Source: Azophilus sp965220425
Lineage (GTDB): Bacteria > Pseudomonadota > Gammaproteobacteria > Pseudomonadales > Azotimanducaceae
Direction: 5' to 3'
DNA: 64,000 nt
Assembly: GCA_965220425.1 (NCBI GenBank)
Contig: OZ244830.1
Span: 2,728,001-2,792,000 of the forward strand
Positions 52,455 to 60,876 of this stretch are shown here, piece by piece. The notes under the pieces are model-generated. The model saw only the letters and a program-made list of their open reading frames with translations. It was not told where the DNA came from and made no database searches. Each line of letters begins with the position of its first letter. Position 1 is the first letter of the stretch. Made by a program: the position numbers and the translations under genes.

Positions 52455-53687
52455 ATGGACAACACGCTGTTCACGAGCGTCAACATCCTGGACGGCAACG
52501 CCGAGGGGCCGGTCGCAGGCGAGGTTCGCGTGGCCGACGGCCGAATTGAGGAGATCGCCACAGACGGCAGGGCGCTGTCACGGGAGGGCGGCCGGGTGAT
52601 CGACGGTGGGGGAATGACGCTGATGTCGGGCCTGTGCGACGCCCACACGCACTTCACCTGGAACAGCGGCGGCAGCCTCGACGCCCTCGGGAGCATGCCC
52701 GTGGAGGACCACACCATCGTGGCCGTGCAGTCGGCGCGCATCGTGCTGGACTCCGGCTACACGATGTGCGTCGGCGCCGCCTCGGCCAAGGAGCGTATCG
52801 ACATCGCCTGCCGCGACGCCATCGACGCCGGCATGATCCCCGGCCCCCGCTACCTGGCGAGCGGCCAGGAGTTGGCCACACCCGCCGGCGTTCTGGTCGA
52901 CGGGATCAGCCGCATCGTCTCCGGCACCGAGGAGATGACGCGCGCCGTCAGGGAGATGTGCGGCATGGGCGTCGAGATCGTCAAGCTGATCCTTTCCGGT
53001 GAGTCCATCACCGAGCGCGTCTGGGCCAAGGACACCTACATGTCCGACGAGGAGGTACGGGCCGCGGTCATCGAAGCCCATCGGGTGGGCAAGCGGGTGG
53101 CCGCCCACGCCCGCAGCACCGAATCCATCAAGCAGTGCCTCCACCAGGGTGTCGACATCGTCTACCACGCCAGCTACATCGACGACGAGGCGGCGGACCT
53201 CTTCGAGGAGCGCCGCGACGAGGTGTTCGTGGCGCCGGGCCTGCACTGGCTGTGGGCCACCCTGTACGAGGCCGCCGACTTCGGCTACCCGCAGGAGGCG
53301 GCCGAGGCCGTTGGCTACAAGGACGAACTCGAGCACTCGATCGTCGGGCTGAAGGAACTCCACAAGCGGGGTGTGCGCGTGCTTCCCGGCGGCGACTACG
53401 GCTTCGCCTGGACACCCCACGGCACTAACGCCCGCGACCTGCAGCACTTCGTGGACCTGCTGGACTTCACGCCCATGGAGACAATCCGGGCCGCCACGGT
53501 CCTCGGTGGGGAGATATTCGAGCGCCCCGACGAGCTGGGCCGCGTGGCGCCGGGCTACCTGGCGGACCTCCTGCTGGTGAACGGGGACCCCTGCGGCGAC
53601 ATCACCGTTCTGCAGGATCACGACAACCTGGTCGGGATCATGAAGGACGGGAAGTGGCACAAGGATCCCACCATGGCGGGGATGTAG
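52455..53687 (+). CDS. imidazolonepropionase-like amidohydrolase
   Basis: A 410-residue metal-dependent hydrolase from the ATG at 52455, which has GGAGGGG just upstream; the longer open frame overlaps the IS6 relic. Amidohydrolase motifs: LCDAHTHF near residue 60 (HxH), VKLILSGE near 178 (the position of the bridging Lys), AAHARS near 218, YHASYI near 237 and PGGDYGF near 313 (catalytic Asp), with LADLLLVNGDP at the end. The substrate is unknown; relatives split cyclic amides and peptidic imides. The codon choice looks more strongly G/C-ending than in its neighbours, and the gene abuts an IS end, so recent acquisition is plausible. Confidence 0.9.
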   Translation: MDNTLFTSVNILDGNAEGPVAGEVRVADGRIEEIATDGRALSREGGRVIDGGGMTLMSGLCDAHTHFTWNSGGSLDALGSMPVEDHTIVAVQSARIVLDSGYTMCVGAASAKERIDIACRDAIDAGMIPGPRYLASGQELATPAGVLVDGISRIVSGTEEMTRAVREMCGMGVEIVKLILSGESITERVWAKDTYMSDEEVRAAVIEAHRVGKRVAAHARSTESIKQCLHQGVDIVYHASYIDDEAADLFEERRDEVFVAPGLHWLWATLYEAADFGYPQEAAEAVGYKDELEHSIVGLKELHKRGVRVLPGGDYGFAWTPHGTNARDLQHFVDLLDFTPMETIRAATVLGGEIFERPDELGRVAPGYLADLLLVNGDPCGDITVLQDHDNLVGIMKDGKWHKDPTMAGM

Positions 53688-53893
53688 CCGGCCGGCGACG
53701 ACGGCGGTCGCAATTCCACGCCGATCCACAGTCTCGGAGATTGCTTCGACCCAGAGTGAGCGTGAGCGAGGCGTCCGGGATGCGACGGCCTTGTCCAGCC
53801 ACTCGAGCAGCGGCGATGCGAGCCGAATGCGACCGAGACTCTGCAACATCGTCACTGACTACTCGAACCAGGACAAATCCAGGCTGGCTTCGG

Positions 53894-54901
53894 ATGCATG
53901 AACTCCGTATCGGCGTCTGCTATGACTTTCGCAATCCGCCGGATTCCGGCGTGCCGGACCGGGTGCTCTACGACGAGATACTCGAGCAGGTGCGGTGGCT
54001 CGACCGCATCGGCGCCGACCTGGTGTGGTTCACCGAACATCACTTCATCGACGACGGCTATCTCCCAAGCTGGGTCCCCGTTGCCGGCGCCATGGCGGCG
54101 GTTACCGAGCGCGTGCGTTTCGGCACCGATATCTGCCTGCTCCCGTTCAATCACCCGGTGCGCCTTGCCGAAGATCTCTCCGTGCTCGACAACCTGTCGG
54201 GCGGGCGCGTGGAACTCGGCGTCGGCATGGGTTACGCACCGCACGAATTCCGGGGATTCGGCCTGCCCGTCAGCCGGCGTGTGTCCCTGATGAACGAAGG
54301 GATCGAGGTATTGCAGCGCTGCTTTGCCGGTGAGCGGTTCAGCTATCACGGCAAGCGCTACCGGTTCGAGGACGTGACCATCACGCCGGGCTACGTCCAG
54401 GAAGGCGGTCCGCCGTTATGGATTGCGGCAATGTCGGAAGCCGGCGCCTTGCGGGCCGCTCACTACAACACGCACTTTCTCCCTCAAGGCGAGCGAGCCC
54501 GTTCGTTCGACCCCTGGGTACAGGCACTCGAAGCAGACGGTCGCAGACCCTCCGACCACCGGGTAGGCATCATCCGCAGCATTCTGGTGACCGACGACAG
54601 GGCCGGCGACTGGCCGTCGGTCAGGACCGCGGAGCGTTATCGCATGGACCTGTATCGCCGGTTCTTCGAAGAAAGCGGTGAAGGCTTCGGCGATGGTGAG
54701 CCTGTTCCACAGACCTGGGTCATCGGCGATGTGGATCATTGTGTTCGGGTGCTCGAGGAATTCATCGAGACCTTTTCGATCACCGATATCGTTACGATGG
54801 CGGTGCCGCCCGGCCTGCGCGCCGAGCAGATGGCGCCGAGCCTCGAACGGCTGTTTACCCAGGTGGCGCCGCGACTGAAAGCCCGGGTAGCGGTTAGCTG
54901 A
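53894..54901 (+). CDS. LLM class flavin-dependent oxidoreductase
   Basis: A 335-residue bacterial luciferase-like TIM-barrel protein from the ATG at 53894 (MHELRIGVCYDF). WLDRIGADLVWFTEHHFIDDGYLPS near residue 40-60, LSGGRVELGVGMGYAPHEFRGFG near 107-130 and GGPPLWIAAMSE near 178 are the typical FMN/F420-binding segments. It would oxygenate or reduce an organic substrate with a reduced flavin cofactor; the choice of FMN or F420 cannot be made from sequence. The 206 bases upstream contain no clear gene. Confidence 0.88.
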   Translation: MHELRIGVCYDFRNPPDSGVPDRVLYDEILEQVRWLDRIGADLVWFTEHHFIDDGYLPSWVPVAGAMAAVTERVRFGTDICLLPFNHPVRLAEDLSVLDNLSGGRVELGVGMGYAPHEFRGFGLPVSRRVSLMNEGIEVLQRCFAGERFSYHGKRYRFEDVTITPGYVQEGGPPLWIAAMSEAGALRAAHYNTHFLPQGERARSFDPWVQALEADGRRPSDHRVGIIRSILVTDDRAGDWPSVRTAERYRMDLYRRFFEESGEGFGDGEPVPQTWVIGDVDHCVRVLEEFIETFSITDIVTMAVPPGLRAEQMAPSLERLFTQVAPRLKARVAVS

Positions 54902-54902
54902 A

Positions 54903-55061
54903 GATGTGCTGGACCGTTCCGACGACCTGGAGTTCATCGAGATCATCTCGTCGGCCCAGCACGGCACGGAGTGGATAAAGCACGCTTGCGCGCGCTCTTA
55001 CTCCGCGCCACCCAGTGTTTTCACTACTCTTGCCAACCTCGCTACGTTCATTCATGAATAG
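54903..55061 (+). pseudogene. possible cupin-gene 3' relic
   Basis: Immediately after the LLM gene, a frame reads DVLDRSDDLEFIEIISSAQHGTEW before drifting into unrelated sequence and a stop. The string resembles the last strand of small cupin proteins (SDDLEIIEI...P...T). There is no start and no upstream cupin sequence. Confidence 0.3.
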
Positions 55062-55067
55062 TGGCGG

Positions 55068-55562
55068 CTAGCGAGGCCTGTTGGCGCGGCGGAGCATCGG
55101 AGCCAAGGCGTGCAGCGCCTCGTTGACGGTGTCCGCGTTGGGGAATACGTCGAGGAGGTCGGGGGAGACGACGACGACGTTGGCGCCCTCGGCGTATCGA
55201 CGTGCCGTGGCGCCTCGGACCGCGCCCGAAAAGTCGTACTCGGGGCGCATGGTGTCGCGGTCGTCCCGCGGGTTTTCAGGTGCCTTCTTCATTTGGGTCC
55301 TTTCGTGGTGAGTGGTGGGTCGGGCGCTTATGAGGCGAGTCCTGGGAAGCCGTTCGGTGTGACTAACCACCAGCAGCCGGCCGGCAACTGAGGCGCCAAG
55401 CACGAGGTAGCGTCCCTCGTGACGGGAATGGTCGGGATCGGGCATAAGCATCGCGAGCGGATCGGCAAAGACCGTGCATGCCTCGTGGAAAGAGACGCCG
55501 TGTTTCCGCTGGTTGTCGGTGGCCTTGGTTGCATCCCACTCAAACTCGTAGCTCATGGGCAC
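55068..55562 (-). CDS. BrnT-type toxin fused in frame to its antitoxin
   Basis: A 164-residue frame. Residues 3-90 are a BrnT (DUF497) RNase-like toxin: YEFEWDATKATDNQRKHGVSF, VFADPLAML, YLVLGASVAGRLLVVSHTER and RTRLISARPTTHHER. There the toxin would normally stop; instead the frame continues through an ATG at 55292 into MKKAPENPRDD and MRPEYDFSGAVRGATARRYAEG, ending VVVSPDLLDVFPNADTVNEALHAL, a typical partner antitoxin of 74 residues. A GAAAGG sequence precedes the internal ATG, so the antitoxin can also be made alone. Separate overlapping genes are usual; a single chain would be self-neutralised. Confidence 0.8.
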   Translation of the reverse strand: MPMSYEFEWDATKATDNQRKHGVSFHEACTVFADPLAMLMPDPDHSRHEGRYLVLGASVAGRLLVVSHTERLPRTRLISARPTTHHERTQMKKAPENPRDDRDTMRPEYDFSGAVRGATARRYAEGANVVVVSPDLLDVFPNADTVNEALHALAPMLRRANRPR

Positions 55563-56008
55563 ACCGTAAGACTTTCGGACGCGGTTTCCAACTGCTTCGC
55601 GGCCGATCGCATCATTCCGGACGACGCGCGCTTTCAGGTCCGCATCCCGTTCCCCGAGGACGCCGTGCGGCCCACCACCGTATACCGATACGCGCTCGGA
55701 ACCACCCCTCTCACCTGGATGCTGGCGGACGCACCGGTCCGAAATCGTCAGTGGGTTCGAGCGCCAGCTATTGGCGGCAACTTTAAATTTCCCATGTGCC
55801 GGGCAGGCCCAACAGCAAAAAACTCTCTATTGCCAGCGCCGCAGCGAGCTGTTGCGAGAGGAAGAAAAAGAAAACCGCACTCATTGGTTGACTTCGCCTG
55901 CTATATTGTTCGGGTGTGCTTTTTCACGTCATAGTGAGCAATTTCGCGTTGCATACGCTACCTCTGCTGCGACAGGGATTACGATTTTTGAACATCCTGC
56001 CCAGCGTC
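55563..56008. other. 445-base stretch with no supported gene
   Basis: Between the BrnT fusion and the sugar dehydrogenase. Plus-strand frames give low-complexity peptides with no known motif. An A-rich tract near 55858-55875 may mark decayed or regulatory DNA. Confidence 0.4.
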
Positions 56009-57331
56009 ATGTCTGTGTACCGAAGCCAGCGACGCGTCCTGGAGACAGCGCTGCTGACTGTGTTGTTCACTCACGGTATCGCGGCCGTGTCAGGGCCCCA
56101 GGCGATCGATGCGGCTGACACGCCGCGCCACGGTGTAGCGGGCCGCGTGGGCTCGGGTCCGGATACCCTCCCCGACACCGCGCAGATCATCGACGAGAAA
56201 GGACAGCGCTTGCGCGTCACCCCGCTCAAGGGCCTGGAGCGTCCCTGGGCGCTGGCCTTCCTGCCCGACGGGGCGATGCTCGTGACCGAGCGGCCGGGCC
56301 GCCTGCGGCGCGTGAACGCGGATTTTACGCTCGATCCGCAACCCATCGCCGGCGTCCCCGCCGTACTGGCGGCGGCCTACAAGGGCCTGATGGACGTGGC
56401 GCTGCACCCCGGGTATGCCGACAACCGGTGGGTCTACCTTACGTATAGCAAGCGCCTCCCCGGCGAAACCGACGCCGACTGGGATGAGTTGACCGGTCCC
56501 GCGGCAACCGCCGTGCTGGCGCGCGGCCGGTACGACGGTGCGCACGGGCTCCACGACGTCGAGGACCTGTTCATCGCCGATGCTGCGACCAGCGGCGTGA
56601 GTGCGGCGCGCATCGTCTTCGGCGCCGATAACAAGCTGTACATGAGTATCGGTGCGCCCAGCTACTTGCTGGCCGAGGGTGGCACCAACCGCGTCGGCAG
56701 CGTGCACGATGCGCAGGACCCGGCCTCGCACGCGGGCAAGATCCTGCGCCTCAACGACGACGGCTCCGTGCCCTCCGACAATCCCTTCATCGACGCGCCG
56801 GGCTACTACCCCGAAATCTACGCCCTCGGTGTGCGCAATACCACGGGCATCGTGGTGCATCCCGGCGCCGGGGCGCTCTGGGAAGTGGAGCATGGCCCCC
56901 TCGGAGGGGATGAGATCAATATCATAGAGGCCGGCCGCAACTACGGCTGGCCACTGGTCTCCTACGGTCGAGCCTACAGCGGAGAACGGACCGGCGCCGG
57001 GTTCGGTCCGGTGCTCGCTAGTCCCTCGGCGCCGGGCATGGAGGATCCGTGGCTGCACTGGTCGCCCAGTATTTCGCCGGGCGGCCTGGCCATATACAGC
57101 GGCGACCGCTTTCGCGACTGGCAAGGTCACGCCTTCGTCGGCGGCCTGCGCGGCGCGCAGCTGCACCGGGTAGCGCTGACCCCGGAGGGATTGCCCCGCG
57201 AGCGGCAGTCTCTGCTGCTCTCGCTGGGGCAGCGCATCCGCGAGGTTCGCGAGGGTCCGGACGGCCTGCTTTACCTGCTCACGGATCACGATCGCGGCGC
57301 GCTTGTGCGGGTGGAGCCCGTCGAGGAGTGA
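56009..57331 (+). CDS. PQQ-dependent sugar dehydrogenase (GSDH family)
   Basis: A 440-residue exported beta-propeller protein from the ATG at 56009; the N-terminus ALLTVLFTHGIAAVSG is a signal peptide. GSDH landmarks are LERPWALAFLPDGAMLVTERPGRLRR near residue 70-95, GLMDVALHPGYADNRWVYLTYS near 125-146, NTTGIVVHPGAGALWEVEHGP near 280 and GDEINIIEAGRNYGWPLVSYG near 303-323, which include the PQQ and Ca ligands of the soluble aldose dehydrogenases. It would oxidise sugars in the periplasm, passing electrons to the respiratory chain. Confidence 0.92.
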   Translation: MSVYRSQRRVLETALLTVLFTHGIAAVSGPQAIDAADTPRHGVAGRVGSGPDTLPDTAQIIDEKGQRLRVTPLKGLERPWALAFLPDGAMLVTERPGRLRRVNADFTLDPQPIAGVPAVLAAAYKGLMDVALHPGYADNRWVYLTYSKRLPGETDADWDELTGPAATAVLARGRYDGAHGLHDVEDLFIADAATSGVSAARIVFGADNKLYMSIGAPSYLLAEGGTNRVGSVHDAQDPASHAGKILRLNDDGSVPSDNPFIDAPGYYPEIYALGVRNTTGIVVHPGAGALWEVEHGPLGGDEINIIEAGRNYGWPLVSYGRAYSGERTGAGFGPVLASPSAPGMEDPWLHWSPSISPGGLAIYSGDRFRDWQGHAFVGGLRGAQLHRVALTPEGLPRERQSLLLSLGQRIREVREGPDGLLYLLTDHDRGALVRVEPVEE

Positions 57332-57484
57332 CGGCCGGCGAAACCATGGCGAGCTGCACTCGCGACGTTCCATCCCCCGTGGGGCAGGAGGCCGTTACTG
57401 CTCGAGCGGTGCTGCGGTTGGACAGCATGGGGCCATAATTTGTGCGCTAGGCGGTCTAACGTGCGACCTGAGCCCCAAAAACTA

Positions 57485-57513
57485 TTGACACCATCGAACA
57501 CGCGAACCATAGT
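57485..57513 (+). promoter_or_regulatory. sigma70-type promoter upstream of the second TonB receptor
   Basis: TTGACA (57485-57490), a 17-base spacer and CATAGT (57508-57513), giving a 6/6 -35 and a 4/6 -10. It precedes the receptor start by about 200 bases. A near-match to the recurrent operator word, TTGTGCGCT, lies at 57440-57448. Confidence 0.55.
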
Positions 57514-57713
57514 ATCGGCAAGCGTGAAAGTGCACAGATGTGACCCACGTTCAAGGGGGTAGTGCTCGGCAAGTCAACATCGACTTGATAGCGACTCGAT
57601 AACGATGCGCCGAGACTTACCGACGGTAGCCAGTGGGCTTTCCAGTCGGCCTGAAAGGGGAGTTCGACTGCCCGCCGCCGGCTGCACCTAAAGCCAATCA
57701 GGGGGATATGTTA

Positions 57714-60650
57714 ATGAATCACCGTCTTACGCCAATTAGCCAGGCAGTGCAATGCGCTCTGATCGCAAGCGCGGCCGCGGGTGCGGGCCTCACCGCGACT
57801 GTCGCCAATGCGGAGGACGCTTCTATCGTGGAGGAGGTCATCGTCACGGGCTCCCGCCTGCGGCGCGACCGCGATTTCGTCGAGGTGAGCCCGGTGGCCA
57901 CCATCGGCATGGATGAGATTCAGAACCTGGGTTACCTGACCCTGGAGCAGACCGTGAACCGGATGCCCCAGCTAAAGCCGGATACCACCTCCAGCACGAA
58001 CCAGTACGGTGGCGCGGCGATGAGTGCCGACCTGCGTGGCCTGGGCCCGTCGCGCACCCTGGTGCTGGTCGACGGCCGTCGCTACATCCCGGCCCAGGAC
58101 CGCGCCCAGAGGCGGCTGAACTCGGGCATTGCGGACCTCGCCAGCATCCCCGACATGCTCCTGGAGTCGGTTGAAATCGTCACGGGCGGCGCCTCCGCCG
58201 TCTATGGATCGGACGCGCTGGCCGGCGTTGTCAACTTCCGCTTGCGCGATGACATCCGGGGCGCCAGGATCCGCTACCAGCGTGGCGAAAGCGATCGGGG
58301 TGACGGCGAGACCGAGCGGGCTGATTTCGTGCTCGGCGCCGGCACCGAAGACGGCAGCAGCAACATGGCGCTCGCATTTACCTGGTCCGAGCGCGGCACG
58401 ATTCTTGGGGCTCAGCGGAAGTTCTCGGAAGTACCCTTTTGGGCCATTGCGGACGGCACACACGTCCCGTTCGGGGCCGGCTGGATTCCGGGCAACCGAG
58501 TTTCGTTACAACCGTCGCAATTCCCGCTGGTCAACGGCGTCGACCTCAGTAACTCGGACGGCTCCTGCCCGGGTCCGATCCAGGGCGTTCGCTTCGATGC
58601 GGGCAGCCAACCCGTACCGTTCTGCCGGCCTACCGACCAGTACAACTACGCGGCCACCAATTACCTGCTGCGGCCCATAGAACGCTACCAGGTCAGCGTC
58701 ATCGGCAACCACGAGTTCAACGAGCGGGTCGAGGCGTATGGCCAGGCCTTCTACGTCAAGTATCAGCAGGACTACCAGATGGCGGCCCTGGCCGCAGCGC
58801 CGACCAGCTTCGGATACCCGAGTGGCACGGTTGTCATTCCCGATGCGGTCAACAACCCGCTGTTCACTCCCGTGCTGCAGGACTTCTGGAGGCGGAACGC
58901 GCACATCTGGGACCAGGACGGCGATGGCAACTACACGGTTACCGGAAACGGCCGGCGCTTCCTGGAATTCGGTCCACGTCATTTCGACTTCAACACCGAC
59001 GCTTTCCTGATCACCGCCGGGATGCGCGGTAACTTTGACGTCGGCGACAGAAACTGGACGTGGGACGGCTTTATTCAGCACTCTCAGAACCAGTCGATGC
59101 ATACGCTCGTCGGTGTGCTGTCAAGGTCGGCTCTCACCCTTGGCCTGGACCCCGTGATCAATGAAGACGGCAGTGTGACCTGCCGCACCCCGATTCGCGG
59201 TTGTGTGCCTGTAAACATCTACGGCACGGATACGTTGACACCGGAAATGGCCGAGTACCTGCAGACGGAGAGCGCTTCCGACTATCGCTTCCAGCGGCGG
59301 GTTGCGGGCGCCTCGGTCGCCGGGGATCTGTTCGATCTGCCGGCCGGCACCGTCGCCACGGCCTTCGGTGCGGAATACCGCAAGGAATCGCAAACGGTCA
59401 CGCCGAATGATGCGCTATTGCGCGGCGACATTAGTACCATACCGTCACAGATCGAGGACGGTGATTACGACCTGTACGAACTGTTTGGCGAGGCCAGGGT
59501 ACCGATTCTCAGGGACCAGTTGGGCCTGCAGGGCTTGGCGGTGGAGGGTGCGTTCCGCTTCGCCGACTACTCGACCGTCGGTCAGGTGATCACCTGGAGT
59601 ACCTCTCTGGACATGGACGTCAACGAGCAGTTGAAGGTCCGGGCCGGCTACAGCAGAGCGATCCGCGCGCCCAACCTGGACGAGCTGTTGAAGCCGGTCA
59701 CCGCCGCCTTCAGGCCGGTGAACGACCCCTGCACGGCCGCGCAGAACCCGTCGCAAGCCACGAAGGACCTATGTAGTCAGCAAGGGGTGCCATCCCAGTC
59801 TAGGGACACGCTGGTCGATGTGCGGACGGGTTACGACCTCATCGGTGGCGGCAACCCCGAACTGGACGAAGAAGAGGCCGATACCCTCACGGTGGGTTTC
59901 GTATTCTCGCCGTCCTTCCTCTCCGGGCTGACGATGTCCGTGGACTACTACGATATCAAGATGACCAATGCGATCGACCAGGTTGACGGCCAGGGGCTGA
60001 TCAATGACTGCTTCGCGAACCTGGACAACAGCCTCCCCTCCTGCCAGGCCCTGGTCCGGAACCAGCAGGGTAATCTCGTTGAAGTCATCGCGCCGCTCCT
60101 GAACCTTGCCGAACGCAACGTGGACGGCCTGGACCTGTCGGCCACGTACCGCTTCGACAGTCTGCCCAACTGGATGTCGCTGCCCAATCGGGGCGCAACC
60201 CTGGACGTTCAGACGTTCTGGTCGTGGCAGTTCACGAACGACCGTCAGCAGTTGCCGAGTCTTCCGGTAATCGATTGCGCGGGCTATTACGCCGGCACCT
60301 GTTCGAGCGGACCCATTCGTCCGACGCCGGGTTTCCGGGGCCTCTTGCGGGTCAACTGGACGTCCGGCCCGGTGCGCCTGAGTCCGGAGATGAACTACGT
60401 CGGCAGCCTCAAGCTGCACCCGGACGCGAATCCGAATGAGGTCGGTACGCAGGAGCCCGTGGTCATTGTCAACCTGAACGGCAGTTGGGATTTCTGGGGC
60501 AAGACTTCAATAAATTTCGGCATCAACAACCTGTTTGACAAGCAGCCGCCGATCTGGGCTTACCAGGCTGCCGGCGATCTCAACGTCAATGTGCACCTCT
60601 ACGATCCCGTGGGGCGCAGCTATTTCGTGGGCGTGTCGACAGGCTTCTGA
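57714..60650 (+). CDS. TonB-dependent outer-membrane receptor
   Basis: A 978-residue receptor. The ATG at 57714 is chosen over the ATG two codons upstream because it stands at normal spacing from the AGGGGGA site. Signal peptide to about ATVANAED, TonB-box-like VEEVIVTGSRLRR near residue 40, plug domain to about 190 with LEQTVNRMPQL, MSADLRGLGPSRTLVLVDGRR and IVTGGASAVYGSDALAGVVNF, then the barrel with the final YDPVGRSYFVGVSTGF. This plug type is common in receptors for peptides and glycans in Gammaproteobacteria. Tandem exported DUF885 genes follow, suggesting uptake of a product they act on. Confidence 0.94.
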   Translation: MNHRLTPISQAVQCALIASAAAGAGLTATVANAEDASIVEEVIVTGSRLRRDRDFVEVSPVATIGMDEIQNLGYLTLEQTVNRMPQLKPDTTSSTNQYGGAAMSADLRGLGPSRTLVLVDGRRYIPAQDRAQRRLNSGIADLASIPDMLLESVEIVTGGASAVYGSDALAGVVNFRLRDDIRGARIRYQRGESDRGDGETERADFVLGAGTEDGSSNMALAFTWSERGTILGAQRKFSEVPFWAIADGTHVPFGAGWIPGNRVSLQPSQFPLVNGVDLSNSDGSCPGPIQGVRFDAGSQPVPFCRPTDQYNYAATNYLLRPIERYQVSVIGNHEFNERVEAYGQAFYVKYQQDYQMAALAAAPTSFGYPSGTVVIPDAVNNPLFTPVLQDFWRRNAHIWDQDGDGNYTVTGNGRRFLEFGPRHFDFNTDAFLITAGMRGNFDVGDRNWTWDGFIQHSQNQSMHTLVGVLSRSALTLGLDPVINEDGSVTCRTPIRGCVPVNIYGTDTLTPEMAEYLQTESASDYRFQRRVAGASVAGDLFDLPAGTVATAFGAEYRKESQTVTPNDALLRGDISTIPSQIEDGDYDLYELFGEARVPILRDQLGLQGLAVEGAFRFADYSTVGQVITWSTSLDMDVNEQLKVRAGYSRAIRAPNLDELLKPVTAAFRPVNDPCTAAQNPSQATKDLCSQQGVPSQSRDTLVDVRTGYDLIGGGNPELDEEEADTLTVGFVFSPSFLSGLTMSVDYYDIKMTNAIDQVDGQGLINDCFANLDNSLPSCQALVRNQQGNLVEVIAPLLNLAERNVDGLDLSATYRFDSLPNWMSLPNRGATLDVQTFWSWQFTNDRQQLPSLPVIDCAGYYAGTCSSGPIRPTPGFRGLLRVNWTSGPVRLSPEMNYVGSLKLHPDANPNEVGTQEPVVIVNLNGSWDFWGKTSINFGINNLFDKQPPIWAYQAAGDLNVNVHLYDPVGRSYFVGVSTGF

Positions 60651-60680
60651 GTCGATCTGAAGGTAGACGCTACAAGCACT

Positions 60681-60714
60681 CCGGCCGCACCTGTTCATGA
60701 ACGGGTGCGGCCGG
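60681..60714 (+). terminator. hairpin after the TonB receptor gene
   Basis: Stem CCGGCCGCACC (60681-60691) pairs with its complement at 60704-60714; the loop contains the palindrome GTTCATGAAC. No T-tract follows. It lies 31 bases after the receptor stop and before the DUF885 pair. Confidence 0.65.
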
Positions 60715-60876
60715 TAAACCGTGCAGCACGTTATGGGTAAACTGTGGGTAGAACGGAGTGCTGACGCCCAACCTGATTGCCGTTCCGTCGCGTACTTCCG
60801 CTTCCATTCGCCACCTGTCACCTGGCGAAGTACCGGAAACGCGTCATCGACTCGCCGACTGACTGGGAGAAAACCT

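Noticed and set aside
55745..55765. tRNA-like GGGTTCGAGCGCC string
   Set aside because: No surrounding cloverleaf arms could be built; no tRNA gene was found in the window.
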